Assembly: GCF_014651075.1 (NCBI RefSeq)
Contig: NZ_BMWE01000003.1
Coordinates: forward strand, 124,001 to 188,000
Reading direction: 5' to 3'
DNA length: 64,000 bases
DNA from: Streptomyces djakartensis
GTDB lineage: Bacteria > Actinomycetota > Actinomycetes > Streptomycetales > Streptomycetaceae
Shown here: piece after piece, positions 42,840 to 52,027 of the stretch
Layout of the letters: the number at the start of each line of letters is the position of its first letter
Position numbering within the stretch: the first letter of the stretch is position 1
Position numbers and translations under genes: made by a program
Notes under the pieces: generated by a model
What the model was told of the DNA's origin: nothing
What the model saw: the letters and a program-made list of their open reading frames with translations, nothing else
The model's database searches: none

Positions 42840-44444
42840 ATGAACCGCAAGACTTTGGTGCTGCCGGCCGTGATCGGCCTGCTCGCGCCGGTGCTCGCCG
42901 CCTGCGGCGGGACCGACAGCGGGAGCAAAGACGACGGCGCGATCGTCGTCGGCACCACGGACCGGTTCACCGCCTCGAAGGAGGCCCCCGCGCCCCTCGA
43001 CCCGGCGTACGCCTACGACGTCGGCACCTGGAACATCCTCCGCCAGACCGTGCAGACCCTGATGATCCAGCCCCGCGGCGAGGGCGAGCCGGTTCCCGAG
43101 GCGGCCGAACGCTGCGGCTTCACCGACACCGGCAACGAGCGTTACGCCTGCACCCTGCGGGACGGCCTGGAGTTCGCGAACGGCGACCCCGTCACCGCGG
43201 CCGACGTCAAGTACTCCATCGACCGCGCGCTCTCCCTCAAGGCCGACAGCGGAGTCTCCGCGCTGCTGTCCACCATCGACACCGTCGAGACGCAGGGCGA
43301 CCGCGAGATCGTCTTCCACCTCAAGACCGCCGACGCCACCTTCCCGTACAAGCTGTCGACCCCTGTCGCCGGCATCGTCGACCCCGACGACTACCCGAAG
43401 GGCCAACTGCGCGACGGCTTCGACCTCCAGGGCTCCGGCCCGTACACCCTCAGGGCCGACGTCGAGAACGGCGAGATGGTCAGGGCCGAGTTCACCCGGA
43501 ACCCCCACTACAAGGGGAGCCTGAAGGTGAACAACGACAAGGTCGCCATGGTCTCCTTCAAGGACGCCGACGCCATGGGGGCGGCGCTGGACAAGGGTGA
43601 CATCGACCTGATGACCCGTGCCATGTCCCCGAAGCAGATCCGGGAGCTCTCGGGTGACGCGGACAACGGTGTCGACCTGGTCGAGATGTCCGGCCTGGAA
43701 ATCCGCTACCTGGGCTTCAACACCGATGCCCCGCCCGTGAAGTCGAAGGCCGTGCGGCAGGCCATGGCCCAGGTCGTCAACCGCAGCGAGCTGGTCTCCA
43801 AGGTCTACGGCTCCCAGGCCGAGCCGCTGTACTCGCTGGTCCCGGCCAGCATCACCGGCCACTCCAACTCGTTCTTCAACAGGTACGGGGAGCCGAACGC
43901 CGCCAAGGCCCGTGCCCTGCTGAACCAGGCGAACATCACCACCCCGGTGAAGCTGACCCTGCACTACACGACCGACCACTACGGCCCGGCCACCAAGGAG
44001 GAGTTCGAGGTCCTCCGCGACCAGCTGAACTCCAGCGGCCTGTTCGACGTCGACATCAAGGGCGCGCCCTGGGGCACCTTCCGCCCGGCCGAGAAGAAGG
44101 GCCGGTACGACGTCTACGGCATGGGCTGGTTCCCCGACTTCCCGGACGCCGACAACTTCCTCGCGCCGTTCCTCGACGCCGACAACACCCTCGGCTCGCC
44201 GTACGACAACAGCCGGATCCGCGACACCCTGATCCCGGAGTCCCGCCGCGAGGCGGACCGGCTGTCAGCCTCCACCAGCCTGACGGACATTCAGGACATC
44301 GTCGCCGGCGATGTCCCGGTGCTGCCACTGTGGCAGGGCAAGCAGTACGTCGCCGCACGCGACGACATCACGGGTACCGCCTACGCGCTCAACTCCGCCT
44401 CGACGCTCCAGCTGTGGGAGCTCGGCCGCGGTGTGAGCGGCTGA
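42840..44444 (+). CDS. ABC transporter substrate-binding lipoprotein (peptide/nickel family 5)
   Basis: The 534-residue protein has a lipoprotein signal (MNRKTLVLPAVIGLLAPVLAACGG) with the lipidated Cys near residue 22 and a family 5 solute-binding fold. Family traits are CTLRDGLEFANGDPVTAADVKYSIDRAL and FNTDAPPVKSKAVRQAMAQVVNRSELV. These proteins deliver oligopeptides or similar ligands to an ABC importer. No permease or ATPase gene is near, so it probably feeds a distant or shared transporter. A paralogue lies 107 bp downstream. Confidence 0.9.
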   Translation: MNRKTLVLPAVIGLLAPVLAACGGTDSGSKDDGAIVVGTTDRFTASKEAPAPLDPAYAYDVGTWNILRQTVQTLMIQPRGEGEPVPEAAERCGFTDTGNERYACTLRDGLEFANGDPVTAADVKYSIDRALSLKADSGVSALLSTIDTVETQGDREIVFHLKTADATFPYKLSTPVAGIVDPDDYPKGQLRDGFDLQGSGPYTLRADVENGEMVRAEFTRNPHYKGSLKVNNDKVAMVSFKDADAMGAALDKGDIDLMTRAMSPKQIRELSGDADNGVDLVEMSGLEIRYLGFNTDAPPVKSKAVRQAMAQVVNRSELVSKVYGSQAEPLYSLVPASITGHSNSFFNRYGEPNAAKARALLNQANITTPVKLTLHYTTDHYGPATKEEFEVLRDQLNSSGLFDVDIKGAPWGTFRPAEKKGRYDVYGMGWFPDFPDADNFLAPFLDADNTLGSPYDNSRIRDTLIPESRREADRLSASTSLTDIQDIVAGDVPVLPLWQGKQYVAARDDITGTAYALNSASTLQLWELGRGVSG

Positions 44445-44458
44445 CGGACCCGATGGAA

Positions 44459-44487
44459 CCCCGGGGCCTCTGACCGCGGCCCCGGGG
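44459..44487 (+). terminator. Hairpin between the two binding-protein genes
   Basis: CCCCGGGGCC (44459-44468) and GGCCCCGGGG (44478-44487) make a 10-bp stem with a 9-nt loop, 14 bp after the first stop. It may partly end transcription and set the ratio of the two lipoproteins. Confidence 0.7.
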
Positions 44488-44551
44488 AACCGTGCCCCGG
44501 AGCCAGGGACATGCTCCGGGTGTTCTCGAGAACCGACGACAAGGCACACAC

Positions 44552-46138
44552 GTGAACATACGCAACCAGTGGCCGGTCCTGCCCATCGTGGCGGGGCTCG
44601 CCTCCGGCCTGCTGACCGGCTGCGGCTCGGAGACCGGAGACTCCTCGGGGGACGGCAACAACGTGGTGGTGGGGATGTCCGACGACGTCCTCGCCACCGA
44701 CCCGGCCTCCGGATACGACCCAGGCTCCTGGCTGTTGTTCAACAACGTCTTCCAGTCACTGCTCAGCTTCCCCAAGGGCGCCACGGAGCCCCAGCCGGAG
44801 GCCGCCGAGAGCTGCACCTTCACGGACACGCAGAGCTCGGTCTACAGGTGCACGCTGAAAGACGGCCTCAAGTTCAGCAACGGTGACGCCCTCACCTCCG
44901 AGGACGTCAAGTTCTCCTTCGACCGGATGCTGAAGATCAACGACCCCGACGGGCCCGCGATCATGTTCCCCACGCTGGACGAGGTCGAGACGCCGGACGA
45001 GACGACGGTCGTCTTCCACCTCAACACGTCCGACGCCACCTTCCCCAGCAAGATCGCCTCCGGCGCCGGTTCCATCGTCAACCACAACGAGTACGACGCG
45101 GGCAAGCTGCGCAAGGACCGCAAGGCCGTCGGCTCCGGTCCCTACAAGCTCGACTCGATCGACGACGACCAGGCCGTCTTCTCCGTCAACGAGAACTACA
45201 AGGGCTCCGCCAAGGTGAAGAACAAGGGCGTGACCCTGAAGTTCTTCGACGGCGACCAGGCCGCCCTGAAGCAGGCCATCCAGAACGAGGACGTCGACAT
45301 CGCCTACCGCGGTCTCACCGCGAGCGACATCGCCGACATGGAGAAGGCCGACGACGGCACCGGCACCGAGGTCGTCGAGGGAAGCAGCGCCGAGGTCCAG
45401 CACCTGGTGTTCAACATGGACGACCCGGTCGCCGGGAAGGTCGGCGTCCGCAAAGCCATCGCCCACCTGCTCGACCGCGAAGCCCTCATCAGGGACGTCT
45501 ACCAGGGCACCGCGACCCCGCTGTACTCGATCATCCCGGCCGGTATCGCGGGCCACAACACGGCCTTCTTCGACACCTACGGCGCCCGCCCGTCCAAGTC
45601 CAAGGCCGAGGCCGCGCTGCGCGCCGACGGCATCACCGGCAAGGTGAAGCTGACCCTCTGGTCCACCCCGTCCCGCTACGGCCCGGCCACCGACCAGGAG
45701 TTGAAGGCCATCGCCGGCCAGCTCAACGCCAGCGGCCTGTTCGACGCCGACGTCAAGTCCGTGCCCTTCGGCCAGTACGAGAAGGACATCGCCGCCGGCA
45801 AGTACGGCGTCTACGTGAAGGGCTGGGTGCCCGACTACCCGGACGCCGACAACTTCACGGCGCCCTTCTTCGGCAAGGACAACGTGCTGGGCAACAACTA
45901 CGACAACGGCACCATCACCGGCACGCTCATCCCGCGCACCGCCGCCCTGACCAACCGCTCCTCCACCGAGAAGGAGTTCGGCGAACTCCAGGACATCGTC
46001 GCCGACGAGCTGCCCGTCCTGCCGGTGTGGCAGGCCAAGCAGTACGCGGTCGTCCGTGACGGCGTCTACGGCCTGGAGTACTGCCTCGACGCGTCGACCG
46101 TGTTCCGCTTCTGGGAGCTGAGCAAGGACGACGTCTGA
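44552..46138 (+). CDS. ABC transporter substrate-binding lipoprotein, paralogue of the preceding gene
   Basis: This 528-residue family 5 binding protein starts at GTG 44552 with a lipoprotein signal (ending LLTGCGSE). It aligns throughout with the preceding protein, sharing the CTLKDGLKFSNGDALTSEDVKFSFDRML region and an almost identical late segment (GWVPDYPDADNFTAPFF versus GWFPDFPDADNFLAPFL). Tandem duplication followed by divergence is the likely origin. Ligand unknown. A strong terminator shared with the convergent regulator follows. Confidence 0.9.
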   Translation: MNIRNQWPVLPIVAGLASGLLTGCGSETGDSSGDGNNVVVGMSDDVLATDPASGYDPGSWLLFNNVFQSLLSFPKGATEPQPEAAESCTFTDTQSSVYRCTLKDGLKFSNGDALTSEDVKFSFDRMLKINDPDGPAIMFPTLDEVETPDETTVVFHLNTSDATFPSKIASGAGSIVNHNEYDAGKLRKDRKAVGSGPYKLDSIDDDQAVFSVNENYKGSAKVKNKGVTLKFFDGDQAALKQAIQNEDVDIAYRGLTASDIADMEKADDGTGTEVVEGSSAEVQHLVFNMDDPVAGKVGVRKAIAHLLDREALIRDVYQGTATPLYSIIPAGIAGHNTAFFDTYGARPSKSKAEAALRADGITGKVKLTLWSTPSRYGPATDQELKAIAGQLNASGLFDADVKSVPFGQYEKDIAAGKYGVYVKGWVPDYPDADNFTAPFFGKDNVLGNNYDNGTITGTLIPRTAALTNRSSTEKEFGELQDIVADELPVLPVWQAKQYAVVRDGVYGLEYCLDASTVFRFWELSKDDV

Positions 46139-46167
46139 CACGCAGGTGTGAAAGCACGCGATGGAAA

Positions 46168-46199
46168 GAGGGCGCCCCCTGTCCCCAGGGGGCGCCCTC
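46168..46199. terminator. Bidirectional terminator
   Basis: GAGGGCGCCCCCT (46168-46180) and AGGGGGCGCCCTC (46187-46199) form a 13-bp perfect stem with a 6-nt loop between the convergent lipoprotein and response-regulator genes. Confidence 0.92.
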
Positions 46200-46211
46200 A
46201 CGCGTTCGGTG

Positions 46212-46883
46212 TCACTGCGCCCCGGGGCGCACCAGCCCGCTCTCGTACGCGTAGACCGCGGCCTGCACACGGTCGCGCAGGCCCAGCTTGGTGAGCACGT
46301 GCCCGACGTGCGTCTTGACGGTCGTCTCGCTGACGAACAGGTCGGCGGCGATCTCGGCGTTGGACAGCCCGCGCGCCACCAGCTTCAGCACCTCGACCTC
46401 GCGGTCGGTGAGCGTGTGCAGCGTGTCCGGCACCGGCTCGTCACCGGAGGGCAGATGCGTGGCGTACTTGTCGAGCAGGCGGCGCGTGATGCTCGGCGCG
46501 AGCATCGCCTCGCCCGCGGCCACGACCCGGATCGCCTGCACCAGCTCGTTGGCCGGGGCGTCCTTCAGCAGGAATCCGCTGGCCCCGGCGCGCAGGGCCT
46601 CCACCACGTACTCGTCGAGGTCGAAGGTGGTCAGCACCAGCACCTTCGCCGGGCCGTCCCGCCCGGGGCCGGTGATCTGCCGGGTCGCCTCCACACCGTC
46701 CATCCGCGGCATGCGGATGTCCATCAGGACCACGTCGGGCTGCAGGGCCCGCACCTGGTCGAGCGCCTGCAGGCCGTCTCCGGCCTCGCCGACGACCGCG
46801 ATGTCCTGCTCGGCCTCCAGGATCATCCGGAAGCCCGTACGGAGCAGCGGCTGGTCGTCGACCAGTAGGACGCGGATGGCCAC
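46212..46883 (-). CDS. NarL/FixJ-family response regulator (no kinase gene adjacent)
   Basis: The 223-residue protein has a receiver domain with the acidic pair in LLVDDQP, the phospho-acceptor Asp55 in VVLMDIRMPRMDG and the conserved Lys in FLLKDAPA. The LuxR-type helix-turn-helix follows (LTDREVEVLKLVARGLSNAEIAADLFVSETTVKTHVGHVLTKLGLRDRVQA). All phosphorylation residues are intact. No sensor kinase is encoded on either side, so its partner is elsewhere. GTG 46883 is the start. Confidence 0.92.
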   Translation of the reverse strand: MAIRVLLVDDQPLLRTGFRMILEAEQDIAVVGEAGDGLQALDQVRALQPDVVLMDIRMPRMDGVEATRQITGPGRDGPAKVLVLTTFDLDEYVVEALRAGASGFLLKDAPANELVQAIRVVAAGEAMLAPSITRRLLDKYATHLPSGDEPVPDTLHTLTDREVEVLKLVARGLSNAEIAADLFVSETTVKTHVGHVLTKLGLRDRVQAAVYAYESGLVRPGAQ

Positions 46884-46936
46884 GTAAGTCTCCTTCGCTA
46901 GTCCGGCCCATTCTGCCCTGCGCGGACCCGACCGGA

Positions 46937-47872
46937 TCAGGCGCCCTCACCGGCGGCGGCTGTGTCCCTCCGGGGGAGGGGAAGCGGATACGGCGGGGGA
47001 GTGCCGCCGAACTCGGGGCAGTGGGCCTGGTGGTCGCACCAGCCGCACAGCTTCGTGGGGCGCGGCCGCCAGTCACCGGTCTCGGTCGCCCGCCGGATCG
47101 CCTCCCACAGCGCCAGCAGCTTGCGCTCGATCCGCTCCAGGTCGGCGAGGACGGGGTCGTACGTCAGCACCTCGCCGCTGCCGAGATAGACCAGCTGGAG
47201 CCGCCGTGGCACCACGTTCTTCAGCCGCCAGACCACGAGGGCGTAGAACTTCATCTGGAACAGGGCACCCTCGGAGTACTCGGGCCGGGGTGCCTTCCCC
47301 GTCTTGTAGTCGACGATCCGGACCTCGCCCGTGGGCGCCACGTCGACCCGGTCGATGATCCCGCGCAGCCGCAGCCCGGACTCCAGCTCGGCCTCGACGA
47401 ACAGCTCCCGCTCGGCCGGCTCCAGCCTGCTGGGGTCCTCCAGCGTGAACCAGCGCTCGACGAGCCGCTCGGCCTCGCCCAGCCAGCGCGCCAGCCGCTC
47501 GCCCTGCGGATCGTCGGCGAACAGCTCCAGGACCTCCGGCCGCGTCTCGCGCAGCCGGTCCCACTGGCCCGGGATCAGCGACTTCGCCCGGGGCGCCGTG
47601 CGCTCGGCGGCCGGGGCGTCGAAGAGCCGCTCCAGGACCGCGTGCACCAGGGTGCCCCTCGTCGCCGCCTCGCTCGGCTTCTCCGGCAGCCGGTCGATGA
47701 CCCGGAAGCGGTAGAGCAGCGGGCACTGCATGAAGTCACTCGCACGGGAGGGGGACAGCGAGGCGGGCGGTATGGCGGTGGGTACGGTCTCGGTCGCTGA
47801 TTCCATGGCCGTCTTGACGGACGCGTCCACTGCCGCGTCGGGCGGCGCCCCGTCCTCGGTGCTCGTCTCCAT
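46937..47872 (-). CDS. PD-(D/E)XK nuclease, RecB/Cas4-like with Fe-S cluster motif
   Basis: This 311-residue protein has the RecB-type nuclease core: His in TRGTLVHAVLERLF, Asp in LRGIIDRVDVAP and the DxK in VRIVDYKTGKAPRPEYSEGALFQMKFYAL. A cysteine in MQCPLLYRFRV and three more in LCGWCDHQAHCPEFG fit a Cas4/AddB-like [4Fe-4S] cluster. It probably degrades or trims DNA in repair. There are no cas genes nearby. It is divergent from the site-2 protease gene. Confidence 0.9.
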   Translation of the reverse strand: METSTEDGAPPDAAVDASVKTAMESATETVPTAIPPASLSPSRASDFMQCPLLYRFRVIDRLPEKPSEAATRGTLVHAVLERLFDAPAAERTAPRAKSLIPGQWDRLRETRPEVLELFADDPQGERLARWLGEAERLVERWFTLEDPSRLEPAERELFVEAELESGLRLRGIIDRVDVAPTGEVRIVDYKTGKAPRPEYSEGALFQMKFYALVVWRLKNVVPRRLQLVYLGSGEVLTYDPVLADLERIERKLLALWEAIRRATETGDWRPRPTKLCGWCDHQAHCPEFGGTPPPYPLPLPRRDTAAAGEGA

Positions 47873-48058
47873 GCCTCAGACCATACGGCCCGCCACTGAC
47901 AGTGACCCAGCCGCGGGCCGCGCCCGCGGCGTGAGGCGGGCGGGGACGGAGTGAAACACAGGGTGCCGGGGAGAAACGCGGCTCGACGGACGCATACCAT
48001 CGAGTCGAGAACCTCCCGTCCGGCAAGTGCGGGAGACGCTTCGAACGAGGGGACACCG

Positions 48059-50173
48059 GTGGACGAGAGCGGCGGGCGCGGGCAGCCGCGGTCCGGCAAC
48101 GACGAGTCGGCCGAGCGCCACGCGGGACCTCCGGCCCGGTCCACCGACCCGACTCCCGCCGACGAACGGCCCGCGAGCGAAGGGCGGTTCCCTCCCGAGC
48201 CCGACGACGACGCCCCGGCCGCGACATCGCCGCGGCCGGGCGCGCACCCCGGCTCCGACGACCGCCCGTCCCCGCAGCCGCCGGTGGCCACCGACTCGGC
48301 CCAGGACCAGGCCCCCGACACCGGCGACCACCCGTCCGGACAGACCCCCGGACGGCCGGCCGACTCGATGACGCACCAGAACCCCGACGGCCCGCAGCCC
48401 TCGCCCGGACAGCCCGATTCCCCCGCTGGCTCGCGGGCTCCGCAGGGGCAGGCCGATTCCGCCGCTGGCTCGCAGACCCTGCCAGGGCAGGCCGATTCCC
48501 CCGTTGGCTCGCGGGCTCCGCTGGGGCAGGCCGATTCCGCCGCCGGCTCGCAAGCCCCGCCGGCGCGGGACGGGTCCGCCGCCGGCTCGCATACCCCGTC
48601 AGGGCAGGCCGGGACCGCCGCCGGCTCGCAGACCCCGCCGACGCAGGCCGGGTCGGAGGCTGGTTCGCAGGTCGTGCGAGGGCGGACCGAGTCCGCTGAC
48701 GGCCGCCAGGTCCCGCCGGGGTCGGCCGAGTCCGCCGACGGCCCGGCGCAGCAATCGACTCCGGGTCCTTCCGGTGACGCACGCGCCGACGGCTCCGGAT
48801 CGGCCCCCGGGTACGGCGAGGCCGACGGGAGGCGTTCGCCCGAGGACGACACGCACCCCGACCGCGCCTACGCCGGCGGCCCCCATCCGGCCCCCGCCCG
48901 CGGCAAACCAGACGCGGAAAGCCGGCCCACGGCGCCGGCCCCGGACGCGGACGGCCCGCACCGCCGCCCCCGTCCTCCCGCGCACACCGACGCCAAGGGC
49001 CACGCCCCCCAGCGGCCCCCAGAGCGCCGAGGCGGGCTGCTCATGGGGCGGCCGTTCGGGGTGCCCGTGTACGTCGCGCCCAGCTGGTTCCTCGTCGCCG
49101 CGCTGATCACCTGGGTGTTCGGCGGGCAGCTGGAGCGCGTGCTGCCCGAGCTCGGGGCGGCGCGGTACCTGGTCTCCCTGTTCTTCGCGGTGGCCTTCTA
49201 CGCCTCCGTACTCGTCCACGAGCTGGCCCACACGGTCGCCGCCCTCCGCTTCAAGCTCCCGGTCCGCCGCATCCAGCTCCAGTTCTTCGGCGGCGTCTCC
49301 GAGATCGAGAAGGAGGCCGAGACCCCCGGCCGCGAGTTCGTGCTCGCCTTCGTCGGCCCGCTGCTCTCCCTCGTCCTGGCCGGAGTCTTCTACGGTGCGG
49401 TGCAGACCGTGGAACCCGGCACCGTCCCCGGTGTCCTGCTCGCCGGCCTGATGATCTCCAACCTCATCGTGGCCGCGTTCAACCTGCTGCCCGGTCTGCC
49501 CCTCGACGGCGGCCGCATGCTCCGCGCCGTCGTCTGGAAGCTCACCGGCAAACCGATGAGCGGCACCGTCGCCGCCGCCTGGGTCGGCCGCGTCCTCGCC
49601 GTCTCCGTCCTGATCGGCCTGCCGCTGCTGACCCAGTCCGGCGCACTCGGCTCCGACGCCGTGGACAACGTCGGCATGGACACCGTCCTGGACGCCCTGC
49701 TCGCCGCCATCCTCGCCGCGATCATCTGGACCGGCGCCGGCAACAGCCTGCGCATGGCCCGGCTGCGCGAACACCTCCCCGAACTGCGCGCCCGTGCGCT
49801 CACCCGCCGTGCCGTCCCGGTCGAGCCCCAGACCCCCCTCTCGGAGGCCCTGCGCCGAGCCAATTCCGCCGGCGCCCGCGCGCTGGTCGTCGTCGACACG
49901 AACGGCAGGCCCGTCTCCCTCGTCCGCGAGGCCGCCATCGCCGGCGTCCCCGAACACCGACGCCCCTGGGTCGCCGTCAGCGGCCTCGCCCAGGAGCTCA
50001 CCGACGGCATGCGCGTCTCGGCGGAACTCTCCGGAGAGGCACTGCTGGACGCCCTGCGCGCCGCCCCCGCCACCGAGTACCTGGTGGTGGAGGAGACCGG
50101 TGAGATCTACGGCGTGCTGTCCGCGGCCGACGTGGAACGCGCCTTCGTCAAGGCGATGGCCAGGCCCTCCTGA
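48059..50173 (+). CDS. Site-2 protease-type membrane metalloprotease with CBS domains and a long disordered N-terminus
   Basis: The 704-residue protein starts at GTG 48059 after GAGGGGAC; a GTG at 47951 would add 36 residues. The first 320 residues are Pro/Ser/Gly/Asp-rich and contain eight 13-residue repeats. The membrane part carries the zinc motif HELAH (387-391) and LPLDGG with Asp483, as in M50 intramembrane proteases. A CBS-type domain follows (PLSEALRRANSAGARALVVVD). Such proteases cut membrane-bound anti-sigma factors. The gene adjoins the proteasome cluster. Confidence 0.9.
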   Translation: MDESGGRGQPRSGNDESAERHAGPPARSTDPTPADERPASEGRFPPEPDDDAPAATSPRPGAHPGSDDRPSPQPPVATDSAQDQAPDTGDHPSGQTPGRPADSMTHQNPDGPQPSPGQPDSPAGSRAPQGQADSAAGSQTLPGQADSPVGSRAPLGQADSAAGSQAPPARDGSAAGSHTPSGQAGTAAGSQTPPTQAGSEAGSQVVRGRTESADGRQVPPGSAESADGPAQQSTPGPSGDARADGSGSAPGYGEADGRRSPEDDTHPDRAYAGGPHPAPARGKPDAESRPTAPAPDADGPHRRPRPPAHTDAKGHAPQRPPERRGGLLMGRPFGVPVYVAPSWFLVAALITWVFGGQLERVLPELGAARYLVSLFFAVAFYASVLVHELAHTVAALRFKLPVRRIQLQFFGGVSEIEKEAETPGREFVLAFVGPLLSLVLAGVFYGAVQTVEPGTVPGVLLAGLMISNLIVAAFNLLPGLPLDGGRMLRAVVWKLTGKPMSGTVAAAWVGRVLAVSVLIGLPLLTQSGALGSDAVDNVGMDTVLDALLAAILAAIIWTGAGNSLRMARLREHLPELRARALTRRAVPVEPQTPLSEALRRANSAGARALVVVDTNGRPVSLVREAAIAGVPEHRRPWVAVSGLAQELTDGMRVSAELSGEALLDALRAAPATEYLVVEETGEIYGVLSAADVERAFVKAMARPS
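48407..48718 (+). repeat. Eight 39-bp repeats coding for 13-residue units
   Basis: In-frame 39-bp imperfect repeats encode units such as GQADSAAGSQTLP, GQADSPVGSRAPL and GQADSAAGSQAPP, decaying toward the 3' side. They form part of the disordered N-terminus of the site-2 protease. The central units are most alike in DNA sequence, so expansion may be fairly recent. Confidence 0.85.
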
Positions 50174-50211
50174 TGGTCGGCGGCCCTCCCGGCTGCCGGT
50201 AGGCTGGTCAC

Positions 50212-51114
50212 ATGTCCGAACCGACCGGTGCCGCCCGCAGGCGCGGGCCCTTCAAGGTCGGGGACCAGGTTCAGCTGACCGACCCCAAGGGCCGCCACTA
50301 CACGTTCACGCTCGAGTCCGGGAAGAACTTCCACACCCACAAGGGTTCCTTCCCGCACGACGAACTGATCGGCGCTCCCGAGGGCAGCGTTGTCCGCACC
50401 ACCGGAAACGTCGCCTACCTCGCGCTGCGCCCCCTGCTCCCCGACTACGTCCTGTCCATGCCCCGCGGCGCCGCCGTGGTCTACCCCAAGGACGCGGGGC
50501 AGATCCTCGCCTTCGCCGACATCTTCCCCGGCGCCCGCGTCGTGGAGGCCGGTGTCGGCTCCGGCTCGCTCAGCAGCTTCCTGCTGCGTGCCATCGGCGA
50601 CCAGGGCATGCTGCACTCGTACGAGCGCCGCGAGGACTTCGCCGACATCGCCCGGCAGAACGTGGAACGCTACTTCGGCGGCCCGCACCCCGCCTGGCAG
50701 CTCACCGTCGGCGACCTCCAGGACAACCTGTCCGACACCGACGTGGACCGCGTGATCCTCGACATGCTCGCCCCCTGGGAGTGCCTGGAGGCCGTCTCCA
50801 AGGCGCTCGTCCCCGGTGGCATCCTGTGCTGCTACGTGGCGACCACCACCCAGCTCGCCCGGACCGTCGAGTCCATCCGCGAGATCGGCTGCTTCAACGA
50901 GCCGACCTCCTGGGAGACGATGATCCGCAACTGGCACATCGAGGGCCTCGCCGTCCGCCCGGACCACCGGATGATCGGCCACACCGGCTTCCTCCTCACC
51001 GCCCGCCGGCTCGCCGACGGCGTCGAGCCGCCCATGCGCCGACGCCGTCCCGCCAAGGGCGCCTACGGCGAGGACTACGCCGGCCCCAACGCCGACGGCG
51101 GCAACGGCCGCTGA
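50212..51114 (+). CDS. trmI: tRNA (adenine-58-N1)-methyltransferase
   Basis: This 300-residue protein has an N-terminal beta domain (GPFKVGDQVQLTDPKGRHYTFTL) and a Rossmann methyltransferase with VVEAGVGSGSLSSFLLRAIG as the S-adenosylmethionine site and DRVILDMLAPWECL as the catalytic segment. It forms m1A58 in the T loop of tRNA as a tetramer. In mycobacteria the homologue is also close to proteasome genes, so the linkage is conserved without a known reason. It starts 38 bp after the site-2 protease gene. Confidence 0.94.
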   Translation: MSEPTGAARRRGPFKVGDQVQLTDPKGRHYTFTLESGKNFHTHKGSFPHDELIGAPEGSVVRTTGNVAYLALRPLLPDYVLSMPRGAAVVYPKDAGQILAFADIFPGARVVEAGVGSGSLSSFLLRAIGDQGMLHSYERREDFADIARQNVERYFGGPHPAWQLTVGDLQDNLSDTDVDRVILDMLAPWECLEAVSKALVPGGILCCYVATTTQLARTVESIREIGCFNEPTSWETMIRNWHIEGLAVRPDHRMIGHTGFLLTARRLADGVEPPMRRRRPAKGAYGEDYAGPNADGGNGR

Positions 51115-51142
51115 GACCGCCCGTCCCCCGCAGAACGCACCG

Positions 51143-51191
51143 GCGCGGTGGCGGAGTTCCCCAGGTCACTCCGGGAACTCCGCCACCGCGC
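51143..51191 (+). terminator. Terminator of trmI
   Basis: Perfect 19-bp arms (51143-51161 and 51173-51191) enclose an 11-nt loop, 28 bp after the trmI stop. This is among the longest perfect hairpins in the window. No U tract follows. Confidence 0.88.
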
Positions 51192-51388
51192 CTCTCCGTT
51201 GCCACCGCGGGCGCACCACCGCGCCGTGCCGCGCGGACACCAGCCGACTGACACAGCGGCAGGAGCCGTAACCCGTCCGGCTTCCCCGGCGCAGGACGTG
51301 CACACACCCCGCTGTTCCCTCGCGGTGTGACGTGTGGCACCATGCTGGCCATCCCACCCCACCGGCACAGCCTCAGGAGACACTCCTA

Positions 51389-51967
51389 GTGCAGCCTTCT
51401 GCCGTCCCGGAGCTCGCCCACACCCACACCCGCCCCATCCACTGGCTCGCCACCGCGACGGCCGTCGCCGGCGTCGTGGCCCTCTCCTCGCTCATGCAGC
51501 CGGGAGCCGCGACGGCGGCCCAGGCGGCCGGCCCCGAGACGAAGAGCGCCGCGGCGCACATCGCTCCGCCCGACCCGGCCGCGGTGACGTTCCCCATCGA
51601 GTGCGGGCCGGTGGAGGCGGTGGTGAAGAAGAAGGCCTCCGCAGACCTCGACGGCGACGGCGATCCCGAGACGGTGGCCGTGGTTCACTGCGACTCGCCG
51701 ATGGGTACACCGCCCGACGGCGTGTACGTCATCACCCGGGACGGCGACGGCGGCAAGCCGCGCGTGGTGGCCACCCTGCTCGCCCCCGAGGACCGCAGCA
51801 CCGTCGGCGACTTCGCCGTACACGGCGGCGCCGTCACGGCCACGCTCCTCGGCTACTCGTCGTCCGACGTGCCGCGTTGCTGCCCCGACGTGAAGAGCGA
51901 CGTGAAATGGCGTTGGCAGAACGGTGCGTTCGTCCGCTCGACGCCCTCCGGCGCCCGCAGCGTGTGA
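51389..51967 (+). CDS. Secreted hypothetical protein
   Basis: I do not recognise a family in this 192-residue protein. After GTG 51389 (AGGAGA upstream) comes an N-terminal stretch with a hydrophobic segment (HWLATATAVAGVVALSSLMQPGAATAAQA) that looks like a signal sequence. The mature part contains SADLDGDGDPETVAVVHCDSPMG, reminiscent of a calcium-binding FG-GAP-type repeat, and CCPDVKSDVKWRWQNGAFV near the end. Four cysteines suggest disulfides, so an extracellular or cell-wall role is likely. Confidence 0.75.
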   Translation: MQPSAVPELAHTHTRPIHWLATATAVAGVVALSSLMQPGAATAAQAAGPETKSAAAHIAPPDPAAVTFPIECGPVEAVVKKKASADLDGDGDPETVAVVHCDSPMGTPPDGVYVITRDGDGGKPRVVATLLAPEDRSTVGDFAVHGGAVTATLLGYSSSDVPRCCPDVKSDVKWRWQNGAFVRSTPSGARSV

Positions 51968-52027
51968 GACCCGTGCGGCACCGGTGTGTGAGATATCAGA
52001 CAGTAGTGACGGAACGTAGAGAAGTAG

